A DNA stretch of 7,317 bases from Vallitaleaceae bacterium (lineage in GTDB: Bacteria; Bacillota; Clostridia; Lachnospirales; Vallitaleaceae), in the NCBI GenBank assembly GCA_027858555.1, contig JAQICP010000203.1, positions 1-7,317 on the forward strand, given 5' to 3'. Positions within the stretch are counted from its first letter, which is position 1; each line of letters opens with the position of its first letter. The position numbers and the translations under genes are program-made. A model generated the notes under the pieces. That model searched no databases and was not told the DNA's origin. It saw nothing but the letters and a program-made list of their open reading frames with translations. This document shows positions 1 to 6,908 of the stretch, piece after piece.

Positions 1-91
1 GGTATTGATAGGTTGTAGTATTAGAACTTATGTGGCTTCTATTAGTGTATTGTGCAAGATTATTATTTGACTTAAAACTTGTGGGTTAGTC

Positions 92-120
92 TTGACAAAT
101 GTGTGCGCAGATTGTAATAT
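92..120 (+). promoter_or_regulatory. Candidate distal sigma-A promoter
   Basis: A perfect -35 hexamer TTGACA (92-97) is followed after 17 bases by TAATAT (115-120), a 4 of 6 match to the -10 consensus. Transcription would start near 127, giving a leader of about 200 bases. The -10 lies inside a doubled TTGTAA motif (112-117 and 120-125). This is pattern matching only; the proximal pair at 267-294 is a competing candidate. Confidence 0.45.
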
Positions 121-133
121 TGTAATATAGATA

Positions 134-187
134 TATACAAAATATACGAAATAGTTACAAAAGTAGTTGCAAAAGTAATTATAAAAC
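134..187 (+). repeat. Cluster of short degenerate direct repeats
   Basis: Two 9-base units (TATACAAAA at 134-142, TATACGAAA at 143-151) are followed without a gap by three 12-base units: TAGTTACAAAAG (152-163), TAGTTGCAAAAG (164-175) and TAATTATAAAAC (176-187). The first two 12-mers differ at one position. The units lie between the two promoter candidates. They may be an array of regulator sites or a product of replication slippage; the sequence cannot tell which. Confidence 0.6.
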
Positions 188-200
188 AATATGCATAACT

Positions 201-211
201 ATTGTTACAAT
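201..211. repeat. 11-bp inverted repeat ATTGTTACAAT
   Basis: ATTGT (201-205) and ACAAT (207-211) form a perfect inverted repeat around one central T. The right half contains TTACAA (205-210), which also occurs at 155-160 and, in reverse complement as TTGTAA, at 112-117 and 120-125. It is too short to be a terminator and is more plausibly a protein-binding site, although chance is possible in such AT-rich DNA. Confidence 0.35.
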
Positions 212-266
212 CTACTTAGTTTCATCTTTTTTTAAAGTAAAGAGGATGTGACAATTTTTAACAAGA

Positions 267-294
267 TTGAAAGTTAATTTATTAACAATAAACT
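267..294 (+). promoter_or_regulatory. Candidate proximal sigma-A promoter
   Basis: TTGAAA (267-272, 5 of 6 to the -35 consensus) is followed after 16 bases by TAAACT (289-294, 4 of 6 to the -10 consensus). The expected start near 301 gives a short leader of about 28 bases ending at the first start codon. The 16-base spacer is filled by the Rex-like palindrome at 271-288. The -10 is weak, as often seen for regulated promoters, so this remains a prediction. Confidence 0.4.
271..288. promoter_or_regulatory. Rex-like redox operator
   Basis: AAGTTAA-TTTA-TTAACAA matches the clostridial Rex operator form TTGTTAA-N4-TTAACAA at 12 of 14 defined positions, with correct half-site spacing. The inner GTTAAT (273-278) and ATTAAC (281-286) are perfectly inverted. 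Rex is an NADH/NAD+-sensing repressor of fermentative and redox genes in Gram-positive bacteria. Overlap with the -35 end and spacer of the proximal promoter would suit repression by blocking RNA polymerase. Inferred from sequence only. Confidence 0.45.
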
Positions 295-317
295 TTTGAT
301 TTATCATTATTTTAGAA

Positions 318-322
318 AGGAG
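318..322 (+). promoter_or_regulatory. Ribosome binding site of mrpE
   Basis: AGGAG, within AGAAAGGAG, ends six bases before the ATG at 329, which is optimal spacing. It touches the in-frame ATG at 323 and lies downstream of the TTG at 296, so it fixes the start of the first gene at 329. Confidence 0.8.
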
Positions 323-328
323 ATGTGT

Positions 329-802
329 ATGAGGAAGTTCATATCTACATTTATTGTTCTATGGGGTGTTTGGCTACTGATTTCTGGCTTCGCTATCAAT
401 GAAGTCATACTCGGTGGTGTCGTAGCGATTATCTTGGCAATCATTTTAAATCAATATTTTGGTTTTGAAATGTCTGTGTTATTCCCGGTTCAAGCTATTA
501 AATTCATCTTCATCTATGTGCCACTTTTCATCTACAAGCTAGTAGTTGCTAATATTCAAGTGGCTGTCATTGTACTAAATCCTAAATTACCAATCAAGCC
601 TGGTTTTGTGCGGGTTAGAACGGCAATTGAAAGTGACTTAGGTAAATTGACTTTGGCTAATTCTATTACTTTAACACCAGGTACTTTGTCTATAGATATC
701 AGAGATGATGAGATTTTAGTTCATTGGATTAAAGTGGAAGAAGAAAAAACAGGTAAAATAAGTCTTGATTTTGAAAAAATATTAGGGGGGATCTTTAAAT
801 GA
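329..802 (+). CDS. mrpE: MrpE/MnhE-like antiporter subunit (MbxA/MbhA-like)
   Basis: Small membrane subunit of the Mrp-type cation/proton antiporter module. The protein has 157 residues, the usual MrpE length. Two hydrophobic segments lie at about residues 5-40 and one to two more at 50-82, followed by a hydrophilic cytoplasmic domain. The family signature LANSITLTPGTLSID is at 109-123, followed by VHWI at 131-134. ATG 329 is chosen over TTG 296 and ATG 323 because AGGAG at 318-322 is correctly spaced only for 329. It opens the operon and its stop overlaps the next start by four bases. MrpE-type proteins carry no redox centre and help assemble or stabilise the ion-translocating arm. The family call is firm; the specific role in this complex is inferred from context. 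Confidence 0.93.
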   Translation: MRKFISTFIVLWGVWLLISGFAINEVILGGVVAIILAIILNQYFGFEMSVLFPVQAIKFIFIYVPLFIYKLVVANIQVAVIVLNPKLPIKPGFVRVRTAIESDLGKLTLANSITLTPGTLSIDIRDDEILVHWIKVEEEKTGKISLDFEKILGGIFK

Positions 803-1050
803 TGATATACGTTATATTTGGCTTTGTTGCCATTGGCATGATTTTTTCATTTGTACGTTTGTTGAAAGGTCCATCTGCTTTAGATCGTGTTGTTAGTCTA
901 GACACAATGAATGTTATTATTACAGGTACGATTGTATTACTTGCCATGCTTTTTGAAAATGTCTTATATTTAGATATTGCCATAGTATATGGTGTTTTGG
1001 CATTTCTTGAAACTATAATCATTGCAAAATATATGGAGGCGAAAGTATGA
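799..1050 (+). CDS. mrpF: MrpF/MnhF-like antiporter subunit (MbxB/MbhB-like)
   Basis: An 83-residue protein with three predicted membrane helices (about 3-20, 36-53 and 57-76). The MrpF hallmark R-L-L-K-G-P-x-x-x-D-R-V-V-x-L-D spans residues 20-35, and the third helix carries D59 in LDIAIVYGVLAFLE. The start at 799 overlaps the mrpE stop as ATGA and lies eight bases after the G-rich ribosome site AGGGGGG (784-790); a second ATG at 802 is less well spaced. It stops in another ATGA overlap with mrpG. In Mrp and Mbh structures this subunit packs with MrpE and MrpG in the distal ion-translocating module. The family call is strong from motif, length and position. Confidence 0.93.
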   Translation: MMIYVIFGFVAIGMIFSFVRLLKGPSALDRVVSLDTMNVIITGTIVLLAMLFENVLYLDIAIVYGVLAFLETIIIAKYMEAKV

Positions 1051-1382
1051 GTATAGTAGGTACGATATTGATTACACTTGGCGCACTATTTTTTGCACTA
1101 GGTGGCCTTGGTTTACTTAGGATGCCAGATGTGTTCAACAGAATACAAGCTGGAACAAAAGCTACTACACTAGGGGCTTTTTCAATCACACTGGGTGTGG
1201 GTTTTGTGAATCCAAGTTGGTTTCCTAAATTAATACTTCTTATAGTATTAATAGCAATAACGAATCCAATAGGAAGCTCAGCACTCGCTAGAGCTGCATA
1301 TGTAAGAAAAGAAAAAGTTTATGCAGGTACAACCGGTGATTTCGATGCCGATTTTGCACCTGAAAAGGAGGGTGAAGCATAA
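1047..1382 (+). CDS. mrpG: MrpG/MnhG-like antiporter subunit (MbxC/MbhC-like)
   Basis: A 111-residue protein with three hydrophobic segments (about 3-24, 38-54, 58-75) and a charged C-terminal tail (86-111). The MrpG signature runs from G22: LLRMPDVFNRIQAGTKATTL at 23-42. The second motif TNPIGSSALARAAY (72-85) has serine where many MrpG proteins have histidine (TxPixxHaiaRAAy pattern). A GGAGG site (1035-1039) lies seven bases before ATG 1047, which overlaps the mrpF stop by four bases. The gene ends with a TAATG junction into the next gene. It belongs to the E-F-G trio of the Mrp module. The acidic tail is variable among relatives and probably cytoplasmic. Confidence 0.92.
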   Translation: MSIVGTILITLGALFFALGGLGLLRMPDVFNRIQAGTKATTLGAFSITLGVGFVNPSWFPKLILLIVLIAITNPIGSSALARAAYVRKEKVYAGTTGDFDADFAPEKEGEA

Positions 1383-1672
1383 TGGTAATTAACGAGACAT
1401 TGTATACAATCATGACTGCAGCAGTTAGTATCATGCTCATTATTTTAGGCATCCTCGCTCTTGAAAGTAAAAAATTAATCAGTAGTGTCATTTATCTTTC
1501 AGCGATGAGTTTATTTGCTGTCCTTGGCTTTGTGCTAATGAAAGCACCAGATGTTGCTATTACCGAAGCTGTAATCGGCTCTGGTCTTGTAACAGCGCTC
1601 TTCATCTTCACGTTAATCGGTGTGACCAAACTAGATAAAAAAGACAATCAGAAAGCAGGTGATACTAAGTGA
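1382..1672 (+). CDS. mbhD: MbhD-like (DUF4040) subunit, equivalent to part of the MrpA C-terminus
   Basis: A 96-residue membrane protein with three helices (about 7-27, 32-53, 62-81) and a lysine-rich tail. The signature K-APDVAITEA at 54-63 is the conserved core of MbhD and of the matching part of the MrpA C-terminal extension; K54, D57 and E62 are charged residues in or next to membrane helices and are candidates for the ion path. AAGGAGGGT (1365-1373) precedes ATG 1382, which shares one base with the mrpG stop (TAATG). The stop overlaps the next GTG start as GTGA. In canonical Mrp operons this unit is fused to MrpA; as a separate gene it marks the Mbh/Mbx type of arrangement. Confidence 0.9.
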   Translation: MVINETLYTIMTAAVSIMLIILGILALESKKLISSVIYLSAMSLFAVLGFVLMKAPDVAITEAVIGSGLVTALFIFTLIGVTKLDKKDNQKAGDTK

Positions 1673-2412
1673 AAAGAATAGTTAGTATATTACTAGTTGT
1701 TGTTCTTGGCTATTTTGTGTATACATCCCTGTATGTTGATGGTTTTGACATGGCAGTATCAGATAATAGACAGACCAGTATTTCAGATGCTTATATTACT
1801 AAAAGTGTCACGAGTGAGAATGAATCAGTTACCTATATGGAATCAACAGATTTAGAGAACGGTTCAGCTAATATAGTTACAGCTATTGTAACGGATTATC
1901 GTTCATTTGATACTTTAGGAGAAGTGACTGTTTTATTCTTAGCATCCATTGGTGTAAGCATGGTGCTTGCAGGATTTACTAAAAAATATCAATTTAAAAT
2001 GAAAACAAATCGAATATTAAAAACAGGCGCAAGACTAGTTGTTGGATTAGCCCTGGTTTTAGGTGTTTACATGTTTACACATGGTCACTTATCACCTGGT
2101 GGCGGCTTTCCTGGCGGTAGTATCATAGGTGCTTCCATATTAATGATGTACTTATCTGAAGAAAACTTTAGAGCACGTATGGCCTCATTCAAATGGATGG
2201 AGTCACTTGCAGGTACAGTCTATGTACTTATTGGAATTATTGGCTTATTTGTGGCTACATATTTCCTTGAAAACTTCTTACCAACAGGCACAGTTGGCGC
2301 ATTAGTTAGTGCTGGTATCATACCAATAGTATACATACTGATCGGTCTAAAAGTAGGCTCAGAAGTATCTGGTATTATTGATCAATTTTTGACTGAGGAG
2401 GTGGCGTCATGA
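1669..2412 (+). CDS. mrpB: Fused MbhE-like / MrpB (MnhB)-like subunit (MbxF-like)
   Basis: A 247-residue membrane protein built from two parts. Residues 1-103 resemble MbhE or the last part of MrpA: a helix at 4-21, a long hydrophilic loop at 22-67, the motif NIVTAIVTDYRSFDTLGE at 68-85, and a helix at about 86-103. Residues 116-247 resemble MrpB: helices at about 120-137, 146-162, 178-200 and 205-228, with the hallmark HGHLSPGGGFPGG at 138-150. In Mbh these two parts are separate genes (E and F). The start is GTG 1669, overlapping the previous stop as GTGA, with AGGTGA (1657-1662) six bases upstream. The loop after the first helix seems longer than in relatives I can recall and is rich in Ser, Thr, Asp and Glu. 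Confidence 0.9.
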   Translation: MKRIVSILLVVVLGYFVYTSLYVDGFDMAVSDNRQTSISDAYITKSVTSENESVTYMESTDLENGSANIVTAIVTDYRSFDTLGEVTVLFLASIGVSMVLAGFTKKYQFKMKTNRILKTGARLVVGLALVLGVYMFTHGHLSPGGGFPGGSIIGASILMMYLSEENFRARMASFKWMESLAGTVYVLIGIIGLFVATYFLENFLPTGTVGALVSAGIIPIVYILIGLKVGSEVSGIIDQFLTEEVAS

Positions 2413-2747
2413 TACAAATCGCTGGATTAATCCTCATTCTGATTGGTTTATACGGACTGATTACCAAAAGAAATATTATTAAAATGATTATTGCCCTTAA
2501 TGTATTAGAAATAGGTCTTAATCTTTTTATAGTATCGGTAGGGTATGTGCAGGATGGCATAGCACCAATATTAACGGAAGTAAATAATTCAAGTGGACTC
2601 ATTTTCGTAGATCCATTGCCACAAGCCTTAGTACTGACGGCTATTGTAATAGGTATGGGAACGACAGCGTTATCACTGGCTTTTGCTAGAAAGATATATG
2701 CCACTCACCAGACCTTTGACTTAAATGAAATGGGGGTGGAAGAATGA
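2409..2747 (+). CDS. mrpC: MrpC/MnhC (NuoK-like) subunit (MbxG/MbhG-like)
   Basis: A 112-residue protein with three membrane helices (about 2-18, 24-46, 71-94), homologous to complex I NuoK. Helix 2 carries E34 in ALNVLEIGLNLF, the position expected for the conserved membrane glutamate of NuoK. The MrpC signature DPLPQALVLTAIVIG lies at 68-82. GAGGAGGTG (2395-2403) gives a strong ribosome site five bases before ATG 2409, which overlaps the previous stop by four bases. In related complexes this subunit sits between the MrpB-like and antiporter-like subunits and contributes to the central hydrophilic axis of the membrane arm. The C-terminal tail is acidic and overlaps the next gene. Confidence 0.93.
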   Translation: MIQIAGLILILIGLYGLITKRNIIKMIIALNVLEIGLNLFIVSVGYVQDGIAPILTEVNNSSGLIFVDPLPQALVLTAIVIGMGTTALSLAFARKIYATHQTFDLNEMGVEE

Positions 2748-4177
2748 GTCAACCAATATTATTAATCGCAATACCACTAGGACTAGCCTTCCTCTCAATC
2801 ATACTTAAAAAAATCAAGGTACCACTCTTGGTTCTTGGTTTATTATTTAGTAGTATGCTGGTATTCTTTATTGAAAAGAAATCTTATATCATCGGAGGCT
2901 TTAAACCACCATTTGGTATTAATTTGGTAGTTGATGATTATAACTTATACTTTATTATCATCGTCAATGTCCTGTTTTTAGTGTTGGTACTTGCCAATTT
3001 AAGCGCTGTTAAACCTATGGCGACTGTTTTGTTGGTAGCTAGTGCAGGGTTAAATGGTCTGTTACTCACAGGCGACTTATTCAACTTGTTTGTATTTATA
3101 GAGATAGCATCTATTGCTGCATTTATTCTACTGACAATGGACAAACAATTTTTAAAAGTATTTCATTATATTATTATAGGAACACTTGCTTCATCTTTGT
3201 ATTTACTTGGTATCGTTATATTGTATGCTCAGTATGGCACACTTAATATGGCTGATATGAGCGGGTTAATAGATGGGGGCAGCATTACACCAACCATTGC
3301 CTATCTTCTGATTTTTGCAGGACTTGCTGTTGAAGTGAAGTTACTGCCATTTAACGGATGGGTAAAAGGCGTGTTAGAAACGGCCAGTGCATTTACAGGA
3401 CCACTCATTGGCTCATTATATGCAGGCGTTATGCTTGTTGTCTTTGGTCGTGTCTTTGGCGGGGTACTCAACTTATCTGGCACAATGGTGACTAGTTTGA
3501 CTATTATAGGGGTTATTACGCTTCTTGCAGGTGAGTTCATGGCATTTCAGAGTAAGCATCTAAGACAAGTGTGGTTGAATTCAAGTATCGCACAATCTGG
3601 TTTAGCTGTGATCCTATTCTTGCAGGGTTTACATCATGTTGCCGTACTGGTCATAGTTGCTAATATCATATCAAAATTCGTTTTATATCTGGTTTCAGGA
3701 AAGATAGCAGCTGTAATTGGTCATGATAAGATTGCTGATTTAAAAGGCATATTCATGAACAAGAAAGCCCTGGGTATTGCATTTACCATTACTAGTCTTT
3801 CGTTGATCGGATTGCCTTTATTCTTCGGATTTTTTGTTAAAATCAATATACTGATTGCATTATTCCAATCTAGCAATATGTGGATTCCTGCATTAGTACT
3901 TATTGCAGCACTTATTGAAAGTGCCTATGTCATCAGACTACTGGTTACAATGTGGCAAGTCGGTGAAGAAGGCGAGAAACCTGAGACAATAGAAAAACCG
4001 ACATTTTCATTAAAAGTTGGTTTTGTCACATGTGCCATATCTATCATACTAGGGTTAATGTTACTGGTTTCAGGTGTTTACCCGGACCTCGTGATTAATC
4101 AATCTGTAAAAGCCGGTAATGTACTGAGCGTTAATGATGAAATTCAGGTATTTACTATGGAAGGAGGGTTAGAATAA
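2744..4177 (+). CDS. mbxH: Antiporter-like proton/sodium-pumping subunit, MrpD/NuoN-like (MbxH-like)
   Basis: A 477-residue polytopic protein (about 14 hydrophobic segments) of the NuoL/M/N-MrpA/D family. Visible key residues are E120 in FVFIEIAS (TM5 glutamate), K199 in VEVKLLPF (TM7 lysine), K311 in NIISKFVLYL (TM10 lysine) and K366 in GLPLFFGFFVK (TM12 lysine). The segment after K199 is divergent: PFNGWVKG replaces the usual P-x-H-x-W-L-P, and by eye no lysine occupies the TM8 position where family members have K-x-G-x-Y. It starts at ATG 2744 in an ATGA overlap and ends in a TAATG overlap with a second antiporter-like gene. Such subunits move Na+ or H+ when the redox arm turns over. Whether this one is a full channel is uncertain. 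Confidence 0.88.
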   Translation: MSQPILLIAIPLGLAFLSIILKKIKVPLLVLGLLFSSMLVFFIEKKSYIIGGFKPPFGINLVVDDYNLYFIIIVNVLFLVLVLANLSAVKPMATVLLVASAGLNGLLLTGDLFNLFVFIEIASIAAFILLTMDKQFLKVFHYIIIGTLASSLYLLGIVILYAQYGTLNMADMSGLIDGGSITPTIAYLLIFAGLAVEVKLLPFNGWVKGVLETASAFTGPLIGSLYAGVMLVVFGRVFGGVLNLSGTMVTSLTIIGVITLLAGEFMAFQSKHLRQVWLNSSIAQSGLAVILFLQGLHHVAVLVIVANIISKFVLYLVSGKIAAVIGHDKIADLKGIFMNKKALGIAFTITSLSLIGLPLFFGFFVKINILIALFQSSNMWIPALVLIAALIESAYVIRLLVTMWQVGEEGEKPETIEKPTFSLKVGFVTCAISIILGLMLLVSGVYPDLVINQSVKAGNVLSVNDEIQVFTMEGGLE

Positions 4178-6003
4178 TGACAATAACTATGATCGTTGTA
4201 GGTCTTATGGCGTTAAGTTTAGTGACCTACGTAGTATCGAAAATGAGTAAAGGGTTAGGTTCAGTTTTAACCATTCTAGGTCCACTGGTAGCATTACTAT
4301 TTTTCTTGCTTGAAGGAAGTGGAATTGCATCTGGAAGTAGCATAGGTATTTTGCAATTTGGTGCAACAAAACTTGGTTGGTTCTTCTCTGTGACCATGTT
4401 AATTGTTTATGGTTGTGTTGCATTCTTTAATCCTTACTGGATGAAGAAGTTAGTACATCCATCAGCTTATAATATGTTATACATACTGTCACTTGCAGGT
4501 ACGATCGGTATGTTCTTTGCAGTGGATTTCATTGTACTATTTATCTTTTTAGAGATTGCAGTATTTGCTTCTATGTTTATCATTCCGTTTGGTAAGTCTA
4601 GAAATGCAGCTGTTGTGTATTTTGCAATGAGTACGTTTGGCTCGTTTGCATTCTTATATGCCATCTTTATGATGTATGGGAAGTTTGGTAGCTTTGACAT
4701 CAGTTTTGTACTTGGTCAATTAGCAACTGAACCTACAACAGCAATATGGGTTATCATATTAATGGGAATTGCAGCCTTTGTTAAACTCGGTATCTTCCCA
4801 TTTCATATATGGTTACCGATGGCACACGGTAATGCGCCTGATACATTTTCACCGATTCTTTCTGGTGGTCTTGTGAAGATAGGTGCATTCATAGCAATAA
4901 TGGTAGTAGCTATAGCACCAACTTATGAAGTGTTAAAAAACAGCTATGAGGTTATGGGATTACCTATACTTATCTATATCGTGCTGATTATTGCAGCAAT
5001 TAGTATGGTAGTCGGAACCTTAATGGCTATCAAACAAGACGATGCTAAAAAACTAATAGCCTATTCATCTGTAGCTAATGCAGGCTATATCATTGTTGGT
5101 ATTGCACTTAATGATCAACTCAGTTTATCTGGCGCAATGATGCATATCTTTGCACATGCCATAGCATCTGCAGCAGCATTCTTATCAATTGGAGCTGTGT
5201 CCTACAGGACTGGCACAACTAAGATATCAGAACTTGGTGGTATGATTCAAAAAATGCCTATTACATATACGGTATATCTGATTTCCATTATTTCAATGGC
5301 TGGTATTCCACCAATGGCAGGTTTCATATCCAAGTGGTTATTATTCCAATCATTAGCCAGTCATGGTTTGATGTTCATTGGAGCAGCGGCATTCTTTGGT
5401 TCTGTCGGTTCATTCCTTTATGTGTTTAGACCCTTATCAGGACTCTTCCTTGGACAGTTAAAACCACAGCATAATCATGTGAAGGAAGCACCAATCTTCA
5501 TGGTCGTTCCTATGGTTATTTTATCAGGTATTTCATTGTTCTTCGGCGTATTACCTAATGGTTTACTCAATTTCATTGGTAAGATACAAGTTGAACTGGG
5601 TGTTGAAGGCATAACCACAGTGGATACAGCAATTATGGGTAATAATGGACTACTTGACCCAACGCTTGTATTTATTAATTTCGGACTTGGATTTGTCAAA
5701 GCATTCATTATCTTCATGAGTCTTTCAAAGTCAAGAAAAGTTGGTTTGATGGACACTTATACAGCAGCAGAATTTGTATATGATCCTAATGTATATCATT
5801 ATGCGAAAAGTTATTATGCGCCAATTGAGCGTTTATATGAAAAGCATCCTGATATCGTAGCACTATATAAAGGGCTTGTTCAGAGGGTGGTTGACCTAGG
5901 ACGGCTATTACAATTCATTTTCTTTAAAACAAAACCGGGAACAACAGCACTATTCATTGTGTTAACAATAATTCTAGTATTGTGGGGTGAAAAGATATGG
6001 TAG
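4177..6003 (+). CDS. mbxH': Second antiporter-like ion-pumping subunit, NuoM/NuoL-like (MbxH'-like)
   Basis: A 608-residue polytopic protein with the canonical family pattern: E126 in FIFLEIAVF (TM5), K203 in FVKLGIFPFHIWLP (TM7), H217 and the APDTFSPILSGGLVKIGAF block with K234 (TM8), DDAKKLIAYSSVAN (288-301), H323 and H327 in HIFAHAIAS, and K386 in GIPPMAGFISKW (TM12). The TM10 lysine position holds S331, as in NuoM-like members. A helix at about 497-515 is followed by a charged segment (516-586) and a final helix (588-604), longer than a NuoM core. AAGGAGGG (4161-4168) precedes ATG 4177. The downstream gene begins inside its last codons. Two consecutive H-type genes are a hallmark of Mbx/Mbs rather than Mbh. 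It probably pumps Na+ or H+. Confidence 0.9.
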   Translation: MTITMIVVGLMALSLVTYVVSKMSKGLGSVLTILGPLVALLFFLLEGSGIASGSSIGILQFGATKLGWFFSVTMLIVYGCVAFFNPYWMKKLVHPSAYNMLYILSLAGTIGMFFAVDFIVLFIFLEIAVFASMFIIPFGKSRNAAVVYFAMSTFGSFAFLYAIFMMYGKFGSFDISFVLGQLATEPTTAIWVIILMGIAAFVKLGIFPFHIWLPMAHGNAPDTFSPILSGGLVKIGAFIAIMVVAIAPTYEVLKNSYEVMGLPILIYIVLIIAAISMVVGTLMAIKQDDAKKLIAYSSVANAGYIIVGIALNDQLSLSGAMMHIFAHAIASAAAFLSIGAVSYRTGTTKISELGGMIQKMPITYTVYLISIISMAGIPPMAGFISKWLLFQSLASHGLMFIGAAAFFGSVGSFLYVFRPLSGLFLGQLKPQHNHVKEAPIFMVVPMVILSGISLFFGVLPNGLLNFIGKIQVELGVEGITTVDTAIMGNNGLLDPTLVFINFGLGFVKAFIIFMSLSKSRKVGLMDTYTAAEFVYDPNVYHYAKSYYAPIERLYEKHPDIVALYKGLVQRVVDLGRLLQFIFFKTKPGTTALFIVLTIILVLWGEKIW

Positions 6004-6908
6004 CATTATCGATTATAAATGTATTAATTGCCATGGGCGTTGCACTTTTTGGATTCACCTTACAAACATCTGTAGCAGGTGTTAACCGTAAAATCATAGG
6101 TCGTATGCAAAAACGATATGGTCCAAAATGGTATCAAGAATTTAGAGATATATTCAAAGCCTTGTCAAAACGTGGTATTACACACGGTTGGGTCTTTGAT
6201 TTTGGTGTCATGATGGCACTAGGAGGCATACTGGCAACGGCAATGTTTATGCCAGTAGCTAACATTATTGCATTTGAAGGTTATGATAATTTCTTCATCT
6301 TCGTTTATTTGTTTGCAGTAGGTATGCTTGGTATGGCCATGAGCGCATCCGGATCTGGTAATCCTCTTGCAAGTATTGGTGTTATGAGAGCATTATCACA
6401 AATGGTAGGTTATGAAGTACCATTTATGGTAGTCATATTAGCACTTGTTAGTGCTTATAACACTAGTTCTATTTCAGGACTAGTGGCTATTCAACAAGAC
6501 CTTGGCTGGAATATCATCAGATTACCAATAGGAGCACTGGTTGCATTTATCTGCTTACAGGGTATGCTTGGCAAGAAACCTTTTGACACATTCATAGCCC
6601 CAGCTGAGATTGCTTCTGGCCCAATGGTTGAATATGGTGGCAAGCAACTGGGTATGTTATTCATTATGCATGAAGTATCCGTATTTGTTGAAGTTTCATT
6701 ATTTGTTAACATCTTCTTAGGTGGTGGCAATAATGTAATTGAATTCATTGCTAAATATTTCGTAGTCTATACACTGGCTAATCTGATTGCCAATACACTT
6801 GGCCGTTTCAAGATAGACCAAGTCATTACATTTTATTACAAAGTACCAATTATGCTGGCTTTATTACAAGCCGGACTTATTATATTTTTAGGATGGGGGG
6901 TTAATTAA
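5997..6908 (+). CDS. mbxM: NuoH-like membrane anchor of the redox module (MbxM/MbhM-like)
   Basis: A 303-residue protein with about eight membrane helices, homologous to complex I subunit NuoH and group 4 hydrogenase membrane subunits. Motifs: GRMQKRYGP (35-43) with D51 and K54 after helix 1, SIGVMRALSQMVGYEVPF (126-143), KKPFDTFIAPAEIASGP (193-209) with E204, VEYGG (211-215), and GRFKIDQ (269-275). In complex I these charged loops link quinone reduction to the proton path; Mbh/Mbs-type complexes keep the charges without using quinone. ATG 5997 lies seven bases inside the preceding gene, and the stop shares one base with the next gene. Placement before the NuoB-like gene follows Mbx order. 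It anchors the cytoplasmic iron-sulfur subunits to the pumping arm. Confidence 0.92.
   Translation: MVALSIINVLIAMGVALFGFTLQTSVAGVNRKIIGRMQKRYGPKWYQEFRDIFKALSKRGITHGWVFDFGVMMALGGILATAMFMPVANIIAFEGYDNFFIFVYLFAVGMLGMAMSASGSGNPLASIGVMRALSQMVGYEVPFMVVILALVSAYNTSSISGLVAIQQDLGWNIIRLPIGALVAFICLQGMLGKKPFDTFIAPAEIASGPMVEYGGKQLGMLFIMHEVSVFVEVSLFVNIFLGGGNNVIEFIAKYFVVYTLANLIANTLGRFKIDQVITFYYKVPIMLALLQAGLIIFLGWGVN

Larger units (their letters stand above)
1..328. other. Non-coding upstream region of the operon
   Basis: This AT-rich stretch has no convincing gene on either strand. Bases 1-91 show no recognisable gene end, terminator hairpin or RNA gene. Bases 92-328 hold the regulatory elements listed separately: two promoter-like pairs, a direct-repeat cluster, short inverted repeats including a Rex-like site, and the ribosome site of the first gene. 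Its length (over 300 bases) contrasts with the complete absence of gaps between the ten genes downstream, so operon control is probably concentrated here. Confidence 0.7.

Noticed and set aside
201..211. Intrinsic terminator of an upstream gene
   Set aside because: The stem is only five AT-rich pairs with a one-base centre and no following T-run, so it cannot act as a stable terminator.
296..328. Upstream TTG start at 296, or ATG at 323, for the first gene
   Set aside because: The AGGAG ribosome site at 318-322 lies after the TTG and directly touches ATG 323. Only ATG 329 has proper spacing, and it yields the normal MrpE N-terminus and length.
795..6748. Antisense open frames such as 795-1022, 2375-2704, 3301-3540 and 5475-5756
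   Set aside because: They lie wholly opposite strongly supported conserved genes, have no family resemblance, and are typical antisense shadows.
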